In this document: piece after piece, positions 51,251 through 59,305 of the stretch
Numbering within the stretch: position 1 is the first letter of the stretch
Layout of the letters: each line of letters opens with the position of its first letter
DNA from: Variovorax gracilis
GTDB lineage: Bacteria; Pseudomonadota; Gammaproteobacteria; Burkholderiales; Burkholderiaceae_C
Length of the DNA stretch: 64,000 nucleotides
Direction of reading: 5' to 3'
Assembly (NCBI RefSeq): GCF_030317115.1
Contig: NZ_JASZYF010000009.1
Location: 1 to 64,000 of the forward strand
Program-made: the position numbers and the translations under genes
Notes under the pieces: generated by a model
Database searches by the model: none
What the model was told of the DNA's origin: nothing
What the model saw: the letters and a program-made list of their open reading frames with translations, nothing else

Positions 51251-52246
51251 ATGACCTTCGATTCCAAAGCCCGCCGCACCGTGTGCGCCGCAATGTTCAT
51301 CGGCGCCGGCCTGTTCGCCCTCGGCGCGCAGGCGCAGGCGCCCGCGAAGTGGCCCGAGAAGCCCTTGCGCATCGTCGTGGCCGGTCCGGCCGGCGGCTCG
51401 GCCGACGTGATTGCGCGCGTGGTGGCCGACGGCCTTTCGCGCGAGATCGGCCAGCCCGTCATCGTCGATCCCAAGCCCGGCGCGGCTGGCGTGCTTGCGG
51501 TCAACGAACTGTCGCAGGCGCCGCATGACGGCCACACGCTGCTGGTCGGCGTCAATTCGCTGGTGAGCGAGATTCCACACATCGTCAACCTCAAGGTCGA
51601 CATGGCGCAGGAGATCAAGCCGGTGGCCGAACTGGCACGCGGCGGCCTTGTCATGGTGGGCTCACCCTCGCTGCCCGCGCGGAACTTTGGCGAGCTGATG
51701 ACCTGGGTGAAAGGCCAGCCCGGCAAGGTCAACTACGCCTCCTACACGGCCGGCACGGTATCGCACGTCCTGGGCCTGCAGCTCAACAAGGCGGCCGGCA
51801 TCGACATGGCGCATGTGGGCTACAAGGGATCGACGCCGGCCCTGACCGACGTGATGGGCGGCCACGTGCAGCTCATGTTCGACGGCATGGCCACTTCGCT
51901 GCCCCTCATCAAGGCCGGCAAGCTCAAGGCCTTCGCCGTCAGCACGCCGAAGCGCTCCCCGATGCTTCCGGACGTGCCGACCTTCACCGAACTCGGCTAC
52001 CCGCAGCTCGAAGCGATCGGGTGGATGGGCTTGTGGGTCAAGCCCGACGTGCCCGCGCCCGTGCAGGCGCGCCTGCGCGAGGCGGTGCTCAAGGTCCTGG
52101 CGCAGCCTGCGGTGCGCGAGCGCATCGAGGGGACGGGCCTGGAGGCCGCGCAGCCGCGCAGTCCGGAGCAGATGTCGAAGTCTCTGCAGGCCGACTACGC
52201 CCGCATGGGCGAGGTGCTGAAGTCGATCAACTTCAAGCCGGAGTGA
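51251..52246 (+). CDS. Bug/TctC-family solute-binding protein
   Basis: 331 residues with signal peptide (cleavage near L-G-A-Q-A-Q-A). Motifs: W-P-E-K-P-L-R-I-V-V-A-G-P-A-G-G-S-A-D, V-D-P-K-P-G-A-A-G-V-L-A, V-N-S-L-V, G-Y-K-G-S-T-P-A and L-P-D-V-P-T-F-T-E-L-G. The usual P-Y/F-P-P/A-G-G strand reads V-A-G-P-A-G-G, a variant that may alter ligand choice. Last gene of the operon; TctA/TctB are absent. Confidence 0.9.
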   Translation: MTFDSKARRTVCAAMFIGAGLFALGAQAQAPAKWPEKPLRIVVAGPAGGSADVIARVVADGLSREIGQPVIVDPKPGAAGVLAVNELSQAPHDGHTLLVGVNSLVSEIPHIVNLKVDMAQEIKPVAELARGGLVMVGSPSLPARNFGELMTWVKGQPGKVNYASYTAGTVSHVLGLQLNKAAGIDMAHVGYKGSTPALTDVMGGHVQLMFDGMATSLPLIKAGKLKAFAVSTPKRSPMLPDVPTFTELGYPQLEAIGWMGLWVKPDVPAPVQARLREAVLKVLAQPAVRERIEGTGLEAAQPRSPEQMSKSLQADYARMGEVLKSINFKPE

Positions 52247-52286
52247 CTCGGGCGACGGAGTCCGGCGCCCGGGATATCGAGCCTCC

Positions 52287-53210
52287 TCAGACCCCGGGAA
52301 CGGGTGCCTTGTGCCAGCTCGAATCCGGGTCGAAACGCTTCATGGCGCGCGCGGCAGCGTCGGTGCCGGGCCCGAGGTCCTTCTCGTACACCACGCCCTC
52401 GTGGTTCACCACGAAGGTCATCACGCCCGATTCACCGTAGCGCACCGGCCAGGCGACCAGGCCGAACCCGCTGCGCATACGGCCGCCGATCACGTAGTCG
52501 TACGCGCCACCGGGAGCATTCGGGCCTTGCGCCTTCAGGATCTTGAACAGGTAGCCGTGGTAACCCTGGCCGGGCTTCGAGCCGCCGTAGATCGGACCCA
52601 GCGGGCTCAGAGGCTGGCCGGCCACGTCGGGCCAATAGAGCCCGTCGCGCCGGCCGGGCGTGCTGACGATCTTCTGCGCGTATTCGAGCACGCCGTTGCC
52701 GTCGTGGTCGGTCCGCGCGTATTCACGCTGCGCATCGAAGTACGCCAGCGCCGCCTGCATCGCCGCGAATTCGTTCCGGCCGATTCGGCGGGTCTGCATC
52801 ATGTCGGCGCCGGCGCGCGGATCGAAGCGCCATCCGCTTCCCGCCTTCACGATGGGTATGGGCAAGGTCCAGTCGCCGTCGCCCGCCGCCAGCAGGGCCT
52901 TGTCATTGCCTTCCGCAACGATGCCGTGCTTGCGCGACCACGCTTCGAGAAAGGCGTAGATGTCCTCGCGATCGAGTTCTCCGGGAGGCACGAAGCGCCG
53001 CCATTCGGGACCCAGCACGATGTGCAGCGCTGCGAGGTCGTTGGTGGCGATGGCGTCGGTGAATGCCTGCGCCGCGGCCTCCGGTGTCGGATAGACGCGC
53101 TGGGCCGATGCGGGGGCGCAGGCGAGCGCCGCGGCAGCGATGGCCAGGGCGGCGATAAGCCGAAGTGCATGGGGCATGGCGTGCTTTCCGGTGAATGATG
53201 AGAGGGACAT
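52287..53210 (-). CDS. DUF2950 family secreted protein
   Basis: 307 residues; signal peptide ending A-P-A-S-A. Core contains F-V-P-P-G-E-L-D-R-E-D-I-Y-A-F, W-R-F-D-P-R-A-G-A-D-M-M-Q-T-R-R-I-G-R-N-E, Y-F-D-A-Q-R-E-Y-A, G-L-Y-W-P and Y-H-G-Y-L-F-K-I-L-K-A-Q-G-P-x-A-P-G-G-A-Y-D-Y-V, the DUF2950 signature. Start at 53210 has AAGGAG seven bases upstream. It follows the DUF3300 gene by 17 bp; these two families often occur side by side. Function unknown. Confidence 0.85.
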   Translation of the reverse strand: MSLSSFTGKHAMPHALRLIAALAIAAAALACAPASAQRVYPTPEAAAQAFTDAIATNDLAALHIVLGPEWRRFVPPGELDREDIYAFLEAWSRKHGIVAEGNDKALLAAGDGDWTLPIPIVKAGSGWRFDPRAGADMMQTRRIGRNEFAAMQAALAYFDAQREYARTDHDGNGVLEYAQKIVSTPGRRDGLYWPDVAGQPLSPLGPIYGGSKPGQGYHGYLFKILKAQGPNAPGGAYDYVIGGRMRSGFGLVAWPVRYGESGVMTFVVNHEGVVYEKDLGPGTDAAARAMKRFDPDSSWHKAPVPGV

Positions 53211-53227
53211 GGCTCGCTCCTTGTGCG

Positions 53228-54754
53228 CTAGCGGCGACCACCACCGCCACGACCGCCGCCGCCGCCGCCGCGTCCACCGCCACCGCCACCGCCGCCGCTC
53301 ATTCGGGCGCCACCGCCCCCACCCCCGCCACTCGGCCGGGCGTGGCCGCCTCCGGCGCCCGCCGATTGCCGGCTGGCCGCGCCCCGATCCATCTGCTGGC
53401 GGGTGTCCCTGCCGTCGCCTGCGCCGCGCAGCGCGTTGTCGCCGCCGCCCCGGTGCTGCACCGGCTGCGCCGACCCGCGATCGGCCTGGCCGAAATTGCC
53501 CCCGGCGCCACCGCGATTGCCGCCGCCGCGGTCACCGCCGGCGAAGTTGCTTCCTGCACCGCCACGATCGCCACCGCCGAGATTGCCACCGGCACCGCCG
53601 CGATCGCCACCGCCACGATCGCCACCGCCGAGATTGCCACCGGCACCGCCGCGATCCCCGGCGCCCGCACGGTCGCGGCCCGTGCCCTCGGCCGCCCGCT
53701 GTGCACGGTCCCGGGTGCCCGGGTCGTTGCGCAGGTTCTCGCGTCCTGCGCCCGGGTCCATGCCCCGTTGCTCCAGCGCCGACTGCGCCTGCTGGCGTTG
53801 CGCATCGCGCGCTCCGTCGCGGCCGCGGTAGTCCGCACGTTGATCCGCACCGCCCACGCCGCGTTCGAACTGCTGCTGGCTGCGCGCGTCACGGTAGGGC
53901 ACGCCCTTGCGGTTGGCCGCGTTGTGCTGCCAGTTGCTCTGGTTGGCCGAGATCTGGCGGTTGGTGTTGATGCTGTTGTAGCGGTTGGCATTGATATTGA
54001 CGTTGCCGCCGCCCCAGTTGCAGTTGCCCCAGAGCGCACCCACCGCCGCCACGCCCACGCCGAAGGCGATGCCCGTGGCGAGCGCCGCACCCGGATACCA
54101 GCCGGCCACCGGCGGGTAATAGTAGGGCGGGTAGGCCGGGTAGGGCCATGTGCCATACACCACCGCGGGGTTGTAGGCGGGCACGTAGATGGTCTGCGGG
54201 TCCGCCGGCTCGATCTTGATGACCGTCTGCTGGGTCTGCGGCTCCTGCTCGACGACCACGTTCTGCTGCGGCGTCGACTTGAGATTGCCCGAGCGCTGGG
54301 CCTGGGTGCGAAGGCGCTGGGCCGCGTCGAGGACGTCCTTCGACGAAGCCAGGAAGGCGTCGCCCAGCTTCTGCACCCAGTCGGGCTGGTCTCCCATCAT
54401 CTGGATCACCTGCGGGAAGGCAACCAGCGACTGCACACTCGGATCCCAGGACTGGTTCTGAACGGCCTTCACGGCGGCGTCCCCCTTCTGGCTGGGGTTG
54501 GCCTTGGACCATCTCGCGGCGTCGGCCACGTCGGCCGGGTAGGTGGCAGCCATCAGAACCTGCGACAACAGCGAATCGGGATACAGCGCGATCGGCGCCA
54601 TCATCTGGTCGAGTTGCTCGCGCGTGAAGGCAGGGGCCTCCTGCGCGGCGGCGAGGGTGGAACATGCGAGCGCGAGGATGCCGATCAGGGCGCGTGCAGT
54701 CCGCGCCGTGCGCAGGCACATCGCGGCAGCCAGGTGTCGGGTTCGAGTGTTCAT
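53228..54754 (-). CDS. DUF3300 family protein with Gly/Arg-rich repeat tail
   Basis: 508 residues with a signal peptide (A-A-A-Q-E-A). Residues ~40-230 form the DUF3300 domain: L-D-Q-M-M-A-P-I-A-L-Y-P-D-S-L-L-S-Q-V-L-M-A-A-T-Y-P, W-D-P-S-V-Q-S-L-V-A-F-P and Y-V-P-A-Y-N-P-A-V-V-Y-G. A hydrophobic segment G-A-A-L-A-T-G-I-A-F-G-V-G-V-A-A-V may cross a membrane. The C-terminal ~200 residues are low-complexity, with D-R-G-G-A-G-G-N-L/F repeats and a glycine-only run near the end. Secreted or membrane-associated; function unknown. Confidence 0.85.
   Translation of the reverse strand: MNTRTRHLAAAMCLRTARTARALIGILALACSTLAAAQEAPAFTREQLDQMMAPIALYPDSLLSQVLMAATYPADVADAARWSKANPSQKGDAAVKAVQNQSWDPSVQSLVAFPQVIQMMGDQPDWVQKLGDAFLASSKDVLDAAQRLRTQAQRSGNLKSTPQQNVVVEQEPQTQQTVIKIEPADPQTIYVPAYNPAVVYGTWPYPAYPPYYYPPVAGWYPGAALATGIAFGVGVAAVGALWGNCNWGGGNVNINANRYNSINTNRQISANQSNWQHNAANRKGVPYRDARSQQQFERGVGGADQRADYRGRDGARDAQRQQAQSALEQRGMDPGAGRENLRNDPGTRDRAQRAAEGTGRDRAGAGDRGGAGGNLGGGDRGGGDRGGAGGNLGGGDRGGAGSNFAGGDRGGGNRGGAGGNFGQADRGSAQPVQHRGGGDNALRGAGDGRDTRQQMDRGAASRQSAGAGGGHARPSGGGGGGGARMSGGGGGGGGRGGGGGGRGGGGRR
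53561..53656 (-). repeat. 51-bp period repeat in the DUF3300 gene tail
   Basis: The 45-nt segment starting at 53561 recurs unchanged at 53612, 51 bp (17 codons) later. It encodes D-R-G-G-A-G-G-N-L-G-G-G-D-R-G-G-G, with degenerate copies on the left to about 53490. In-frame period means copy number can change without breaking the gene. Confidence 0.75.
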
Positions 54755-54999
54755 GGCACAGCCTTTCACGGGACCAGCGGCATCGCTGCCACCCCAGCAT
54801 AGAAAACCGAGGGCGCTTCGACCATCGCACCAAAGTTGGATGGCGCGGCACGCTGGAGGGGGAGTGGATTGCGAGTACCCCGCACCCCCCAATCAAGAGG
54901 GGGAGCCGCAACCCTTCCAAAACCCAGAATTTCCCCCGTGAGTCGAGTGGCCGTGCGCTGACGCCGGCTCACACAGTCACAACAACATCTGGAGCCCTC

Positions 55000-56697
55000 T
55001 TGAACCATCCGAGACCCCTCTCAGGGGCCACCCTTGGTCGTCCCTCTGCCCGACTCAGCGCGGTCGGCATCGCTGTACTCGCCGCCGTGTTCGCCACCGA
55101 TGCCGCCCACGGCTTCGAGATCAACACCGGCAATCCCGACCTCGAAGTTCGCTGGGACAACACGGTGCGCCTGAACTACGGCAACCGCGTGGAAAGCCGC
55201 GACAACAAGATCGGCAATTCCGTCGTGTCCGACGAAGGCACCTACAGCTTCGACCGCGGCGAAGCGGTGACCGAGCGCCTGGACCTGCTGACGGAACTCG
55301 ACATCGTCTACAAGAAGAACTTCGGCGCGCGCGTCAGTGCCGCAGGCTGGTACGACGCCGCCTATGGCGACAACAGCCGCACCAACCCGCTCCCGCCGCT
55401 GTCGAACATCCCGAGCTACGTCAACAAGCGCTACAGCGACTACACGTCCCGCTTCTACCAGGGCCCTTCGGGCGAAATGCTGGATGCCTTCGTGTTCGGC
55501 GGCGCCGACATCGGCAACGTGCCGGTGCGCGGCAAGCTCGGCCGCCAGACCCTCTACTGGGGCGAGTCGCTCTTCCTCGGCGGCAACCTTCACGGCGTGG
55601 CCTATGCGCAGAACCCGCTCGACCTGCAGAAGGGCTTCGCCACGCCAGGCGTGGAGGCCAAGGAACTGTTCCGTCCGCTCAACCAGGTGTCGGGGTCGGC
55701 GCAAATCACCGACACGCTGTCGGTGGGCGCGCAGTACATGTTCCAGTGGGAGGCATTCCGCTACCCTGAAGGCGGCACCTACCTGGGCCCGGTGGACTTC
55801 GTGTTCAACGGCCCCGACCGCCAGTTCCTCTCGCAGGCTCTCGGCTTCGCGGCCCGCGGCAACCCGTCGGAGCCCGGGCAGAGCGGCGAAGGCGGCCTGT
55901 CGGCGCGCTGGAGCCCGACGTGGCTCGACGGCACGCTGGGCTTCTACTGGCGCAACTTCGCCGACAAGCTGCCGCAGACCTTCCTGACGCGCGTCGGTCC
56001 CGGCATCAGCCGCTACAACCTCATCTACGCCGACAACATCGACATGTACGGCGTGAGCCTGGCGAAGAACATCGCCGGCATCAGCGTCGGCGCCGAACTC
56101 TCCTATCGCCACAACACGCCGCTCAACAGCACCGTGCTGGGCATCGCGCCGGGCCTGCCCGCGCCAGGCGAGACCAACGGACCGCGCGGCGACACCTACC
56201 ACGGCCTCGTCAACGCCGTCGGCGTGATTCCGAAGACGGCGGTGTTCGACACCGCCTCCTGGGCGGTCGAGCTGGTCTGGTCGCAATGGTCCAAGGTGCG
56301 CAGCGGCGCCAATCTCTTCTTTGCCGAAGGCTTCGCGCCCTGCGTCGGCAAGGACAAGTGGGACGGTTGCACGACCAAGAACTACCTCGGCACCAGCATC
56401 GCCTTCACGCCCACTTGGTTCCAGGTGTGGCCGGGCGTGGACCTGTCGATGCCGCTCACCTATGCCATCGGCCTGAGCGGCAATGCAGCCACGATCTTCG
56501 GCGGCAACCAGGACAACGGCAACTACAGCATCGGCCTCGGCGCCGACGTGTACCAGAAGTACCGCTTCGACCTGAAGTACATCGACTATCTCGGCCGCTA
56601 CCGCGCCAACGCCACGCAGGTGATCGCGCAGAACGGCTTCACGACGCTGCTGAAGGACCGGGGCTTCATCAGCCTGACCTTCAAGACCACCTTCTGA
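55000..56697 (+). CDS. DUF1302 family outer-membrane protein
   Basis: 565 residues; signal peptide (V-F-A-T-D-A-A-H-G). Alternating hydrophobic strands to the end, finishing in F-K-T-T-F, a beta-barrel closing Phe. DUF1302 features: F-E-I-N-T-G-N-P-D-L-E-V-R-W-D-N-T-V-R-L-N-Y, K-L-G-R-Q-T-L-Y-W-G-E-S-L-F-L and Q-Y-M-F-Q-W. Start is TTG at 55000 with GGAG five bases upstream; upstream ORF codons lack a ribosome site. It likely forms a channel for a hydrophobic compound and heads a cluster with DUF1329, a BNR protein and an MMPL permease. Confidence 0.88.
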   Translation: MNHPRPLSGATLGRPSARLSAVGIAVLAAVFATDAAHGFEINTGNPDLEVRWDNTVRLNYGNRVESRDNKIGNSVVSDEGTYSFDRGEAVTERLDLLTELDIVYKKNFGARVSAAGWYDAAYGDNSRTNPLPPLSNIPSYVNKRYSDYTSRFYQGPSGEMLDAFVFGGADIGNVPVRGKLGRQTLYWGESLFLGGNLHGVAYAQNPLDLQKGFATPGVEAKELFRPLNQVSGSAQITDTLSVGAQYMFQWEAFRYPEGGTYLGPVDFVFNGPDRQFLSQALGFAARGNPSEPGQSGEGGLSARWSPTWLDGTLGFYWRNFADKLPQTFLTRVGPGISRYNLIYADNIDMYGVSLAKNIAGISVGAELSYRHNTPLNSTVLGIAPGLPAPGETNGPRGDTYHGLVNAVGVIPKTAVFDTASWAVELVWSQWSKVRSGANLFFAEGFAPCVGKDKWDGCTTKNYLGTSIAFTPTWFQVWPGVDLSMPLTYAIGLSGNAATIFGGNQDNGNYSIGLGADVYQKYRFDLKYIDYLGRYRANATQVIAQNGFTTLLKDRGFISLTFKTTF

Positions 56698-56707
56698 GTC
56701 TTTCCAG

Positions 56708-56759
56708 GGCCGCTCGCGCGGCCATCCAACCACCCCGGGGGCATCAAGGAACCCCGGGG
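56708..56759 (+). promoter_or_regulatory. Hairpin pair between the DUF1302 and DUF1329 genes
   Basis: First a stem GGCCGC/GCGGCC (56708-56713 with 56718-56723), then two self-complementary CCCCGGGG blocks (56733-56740 and 56752-56759) inside direct repeats, followed by CCTCCTTTTTCC. The U-run suggests partial termination or RNA stabilisation, which would lower expression of later genes relative to the outer-membrane protein. Confidence 0.35.
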
Positions 56760-56791
56760 GCGGACCTCCTTTTTCCTTGAAGGAAACGAAG

Positions 56792-58141
56792 ATGAACATC
56801 TCACGACAACTCCTCGCCGGCCTCGTCGCCGCATCCACGGGCCTGACGGCGCATGCCGCGCTCAGCGCCGACGAAGCCAAGGCGCTCGGCGCCGCACTCA
56901 CGCCGGTCGGCGCCGAGAAGGCCGCCAACAAGGACGGCACCATCCCGGCCTACAGCGGCGGACTGACCTCGGCACCCGCGGGCTTCAAGGCCGGCGACGG
57001 CGTGCGGCCCAATCCCTTCGCGGGCGACAAGCCCCGCCTGGTCATCGACGCGAAGAACATGACCGAGCATGCGGACCGCCTGACCGAAGGCACCAAGGCG
57101 CTGCTGCAAAAGTACCCCAGCTTCCGTGTGGACGTCTACCCCACGCATCGCAGCGTGGCCTTCCCCAAGTTCGTGACCGACAACACCGTGAAGAACGCCG
57201 TCAACGCGAAGACGGCCAACGACGGCCGCTCCATCGAGGGCGTGCACGCGGGCTTTCCGTTCCCGATCCCCAAGGACGGCTACGAGGCGATGTGGAACCA
57301 TCTCGTGCGCTTCAACGGCCAGAGCTACGAAGCCAAGTACCGCAACCTCAACGTCGACGCCAACGGCCGCCCGGTGCTCGCCACCGAAGGCGTGAGCGTG
57401 CAGGACTATCCGTTCTGGGACACCGCGAAGCAGGATGCCGACACCTTCTGGCGCATCAAGCTCACCTACACCGGCCCGGCGCGCCGTGCCGGCGAGGCGC
57501 TGATGATCGTCGACCCGCTCGACATCGGGCAGAAGGACCGCCGCGCCTGGAGCTACCTGCCCGGCCAGCGCCGCGTGAAGGTCGCGCCCGATCTGTCCTA
57601 CGACACGCCCAACCCCGGCACCGCCGGCGCCACCACCTTCGACGACACCTTCATCTTCAACGGCTCGATGGACCGCTTCGACTTCAAGCTGCTCGGCAAG
57701 AAGGAGATGTACGTGCCCTACAACGCCTACGAGGCGGTGTACCAGGCCAAGCAGGACGACCTGCTCAAGCCCAACCACCTGAACCCGGATCTGGTGCGCT
57801 GGGAGCTGCACCGCGTGTGGGTCGTGGAGGCGAAGCTGCGTGACGGCAAGCGTCACGTGTACGGCAAGCGCACCTTCTACCTCGACGAGGACTCCTGGTC
57901 GGCGCTGGCATCGGACAACTACGACGCACGCGGCCAGATGTACCGCGCCGGCTTCGCCTACATGGCGCCGAGCTATGACCTCCCGGCACCGTACACCGAC
58001 ATGTTCGGCCACTACGACCTCGTGTCGCGCGTCTATTCGCTGACGGGCTTCATCGCCGAGACCGGCGGCATGCGCCACACCAAGCCGATGTCCGACCGCG
58101 ACTGGACGCCCGACTCGCTGGCCGGCACCGGCATCCGCTGA
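56792..58141 (+). CDS. DUF1329 family periplasmic protein
   Basis: 449 residues with signal peptide (T-A-H-A-A). DUF1329 layout: L-T-P-V-G-A-E-K-A-A-N-K-D-G-T-I-P-A-Y-S-G-G, P-T-H-R-S-V-A-F-P, H-L-V-R-F-N-G-Q, Y-L-P-G-Q-R-R-V-K-V-A-P-D-L-S-Y-D-T-P, M-Y-V-P-Y-N-A-Y and H-V-Y-G-K-R-T-F-Y-L-D-E-D-S-W. The fold is related to LolA/LolB-like lipid carriers, so a periplasmic lipid shuttle is likely. GAAGGAAA precedes the ATG at 56792. Confidence 0.9.
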   Translation: MNISRQLLAGLVAASTGLTAHAALSADEAKALGAALTPVGAEKAANKDGTIPAYSGGLTSAPAGFKAGDGVRPNPFAGDKPRLVIDAKNMTEHADRLTEGTKALLQKYPSFRVDVYPTHRSVAFPKFVTDNTVKNAVNAKTANDGRSIEGVHAGFPFPIPKDGYEAMWNHLVRFNGQSYEAKYRNLNVDANGRPVLATEGVSVQDYPFWDTAKQDADTFWRIKLTYTGPARRAGEALMIVDPLDIGQKDRRAWSYLPGQRRVKVAPDLSYDTPNPGTAGATTFDDTFIFNGSMDRFDFKLLGKKEMYVPYNAYEAVYQAKQDDLLKPNHLNPDLVRWELHRVWVVEAKLRDGKRHVYGKRTFYLDEDSWSALASDNYDARGQMYRAGFAYMAPSYDLPAPYTDMFGHYDLVSRVYSLTGFIAETGGMRHTKPMSDRDWTPDSLAGTGIR

Positions 58142-58179
58142 GCGCACCGCAAGCCCGCACGGAAACAGGGAGCAGGACC

Positions 58180-59286
58180 ATGACATTCGATCCAACGCGG
58201 CGCTCGCTCGTCGGAGCGCTGGCGCTTGCCTGCGGCGGGGCTGCCGCCGGCGCCTGGGCCGCGCCGGCCGCACCCGGCGCCGAGTGGCGCGACGTGCTCG
58301 ACACGCCGGCCGCGCGCAGCACGCTGGGCGCTCGCTCGCTCATCAACGGCCTGGCTCGCGCGGGACATCGCATCGTCGCCGTCGGACAGCGCGGGCACGT
58401 CCTGCTGTCCGATGACGGCGGCGCAAGCTGGCGGCAGGCCGAAGTGCCGGTCAGCTCGGATCTGGTCGCGGTCTGCTTCCCGACCGAAAGACAGGGCTGG
58501 GCCGTGGGCCACGACGGCGTCATCCTGCGCAGCACCGACGCGGGCCAGAGCTGGACGCTCCAGCTCGACGGAAGGCGAACGGGCCCGCTCATGGTCGACT
58601 ACTACCAGCGCCGCGTGGCTGCGGCGCAGGGGGCCGAGGCCCAACGCGCCGCGGCCCTCGTCGACGAGGCCAAACGCTTCGCCGCCCAGGGCGCGGAGAA
58701 CCCCTTGCTCGACGTCTGGTTCAAGGATGCGCAGACCGGCTATGCGGTGGGCGCCTTCGGCCTGGCCCTGCGCACCGACGACGGCGGCGCGCGCTGGGAG
58801 CCGCTCACTCATGCGCTGGACAACCCCAAGAGCCTGCACCTCTATGCACTCCGGTCCGTCGGCGAAGACATCTTCATCGTTGGCGAGCAGGGCCTGCTGT
58901 TGCAGCTCGATAGCGCCACGGGCCGCTTCGCCGCCCGCGAGACGCCCTACAAGGGCACCTTGTTCGGCATCGTCGCCGGCACGCGCGCGCTGGTCGCGTT
59001 CGGGCTGCGCGGCAGCGTGGTGCGCAGCACCGACGGCGGCCGCAACTGGTCGCAGGTCGCCACCGGCGTGCAGTCCGGATTGACCGCGGGCCTGCGCCGC
59101 AGCGACGGCAGCATCGTGCTCGTCAGCCAGGCCGGCCATGTCCTTGTCAGCCGCGACGACGGCGCGAGCTTCCAGCCATTGCGCGTCGAACAGGCCATGC
59201 CCGCAGCCGCGGTGGCCGAAGCGGTCGGCGGCGCCCTCGTCATTGCCGGGCCGCGCGGCGCCGCGCGCCCATTGCCGCTGTCCTGA
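58180..59286 (+). CDS. YCF48/BNR-repeat exported protein
   Basis: 368 residues. N terminus T-R-R-S-L-V-G-A-L-A-L-A-C-G-G looks like a Tat or Sec signal. At least five Asp-box (S-x-D-x-G-x-x-W) motifs are visible: S-D-D-G-G-A-S-W, S-T-D-A-G-Q-S-W, T-D-D-G-G-A-R-W, S-T-D-G-G-R-N-W and S-R-D-D-G-A-S-F. This predicts a seven-bladed propeller akin to HCF136/YCF48, an assembly factor. Genes of this type usually sit between DUF1329 and MMPL genes. A helper for the adjacent permease is likely. Confidence 0.88.
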   Translation: MTFDPTRRSLVGALALACGGAAAGAWAAPAAPGAEWRDVLDTPAARSTLGARSLINGLARAGHRIVAVGQRGHVLLSDDGGASWRQAEVPVSSDLVAVCFPTERQGWAVGHDGVILRSTDAGQSWTLQLDGRRTGPLMVDYYQRRVAAAQGAEAQRAAALVDEAKRFAAQGAENPLLDVWFKDAQTGYAVGAFGLALRTDDGGARWEPLTHALDNPKSLHLYALRSVGEDIFIVGEQGLLLQLDSATGRFAARETPYKGTLFGIVAGTRALVAFGLRGSVVRSTDGGRNWSQVATGVQSGLTAGLRRSDGSIVLVSQAGHVLVSRDDGASFQPLRVEQAMPAAAVAEAVGGALVIAGPRGAARPLPLS

Positions 59287-59305
59287 ACGCGGCCGGAGTT
59301 TCCTC

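Noticed and set aside
53490..53672. Repeat array that could be mistaken for CRISPR
   Set aside because: The period is an exact codon multiple, there are no unique spacers, and it lies within the coding frame of the DUF3300 gene as a D-R-G-G-A-G-G-N repeat.
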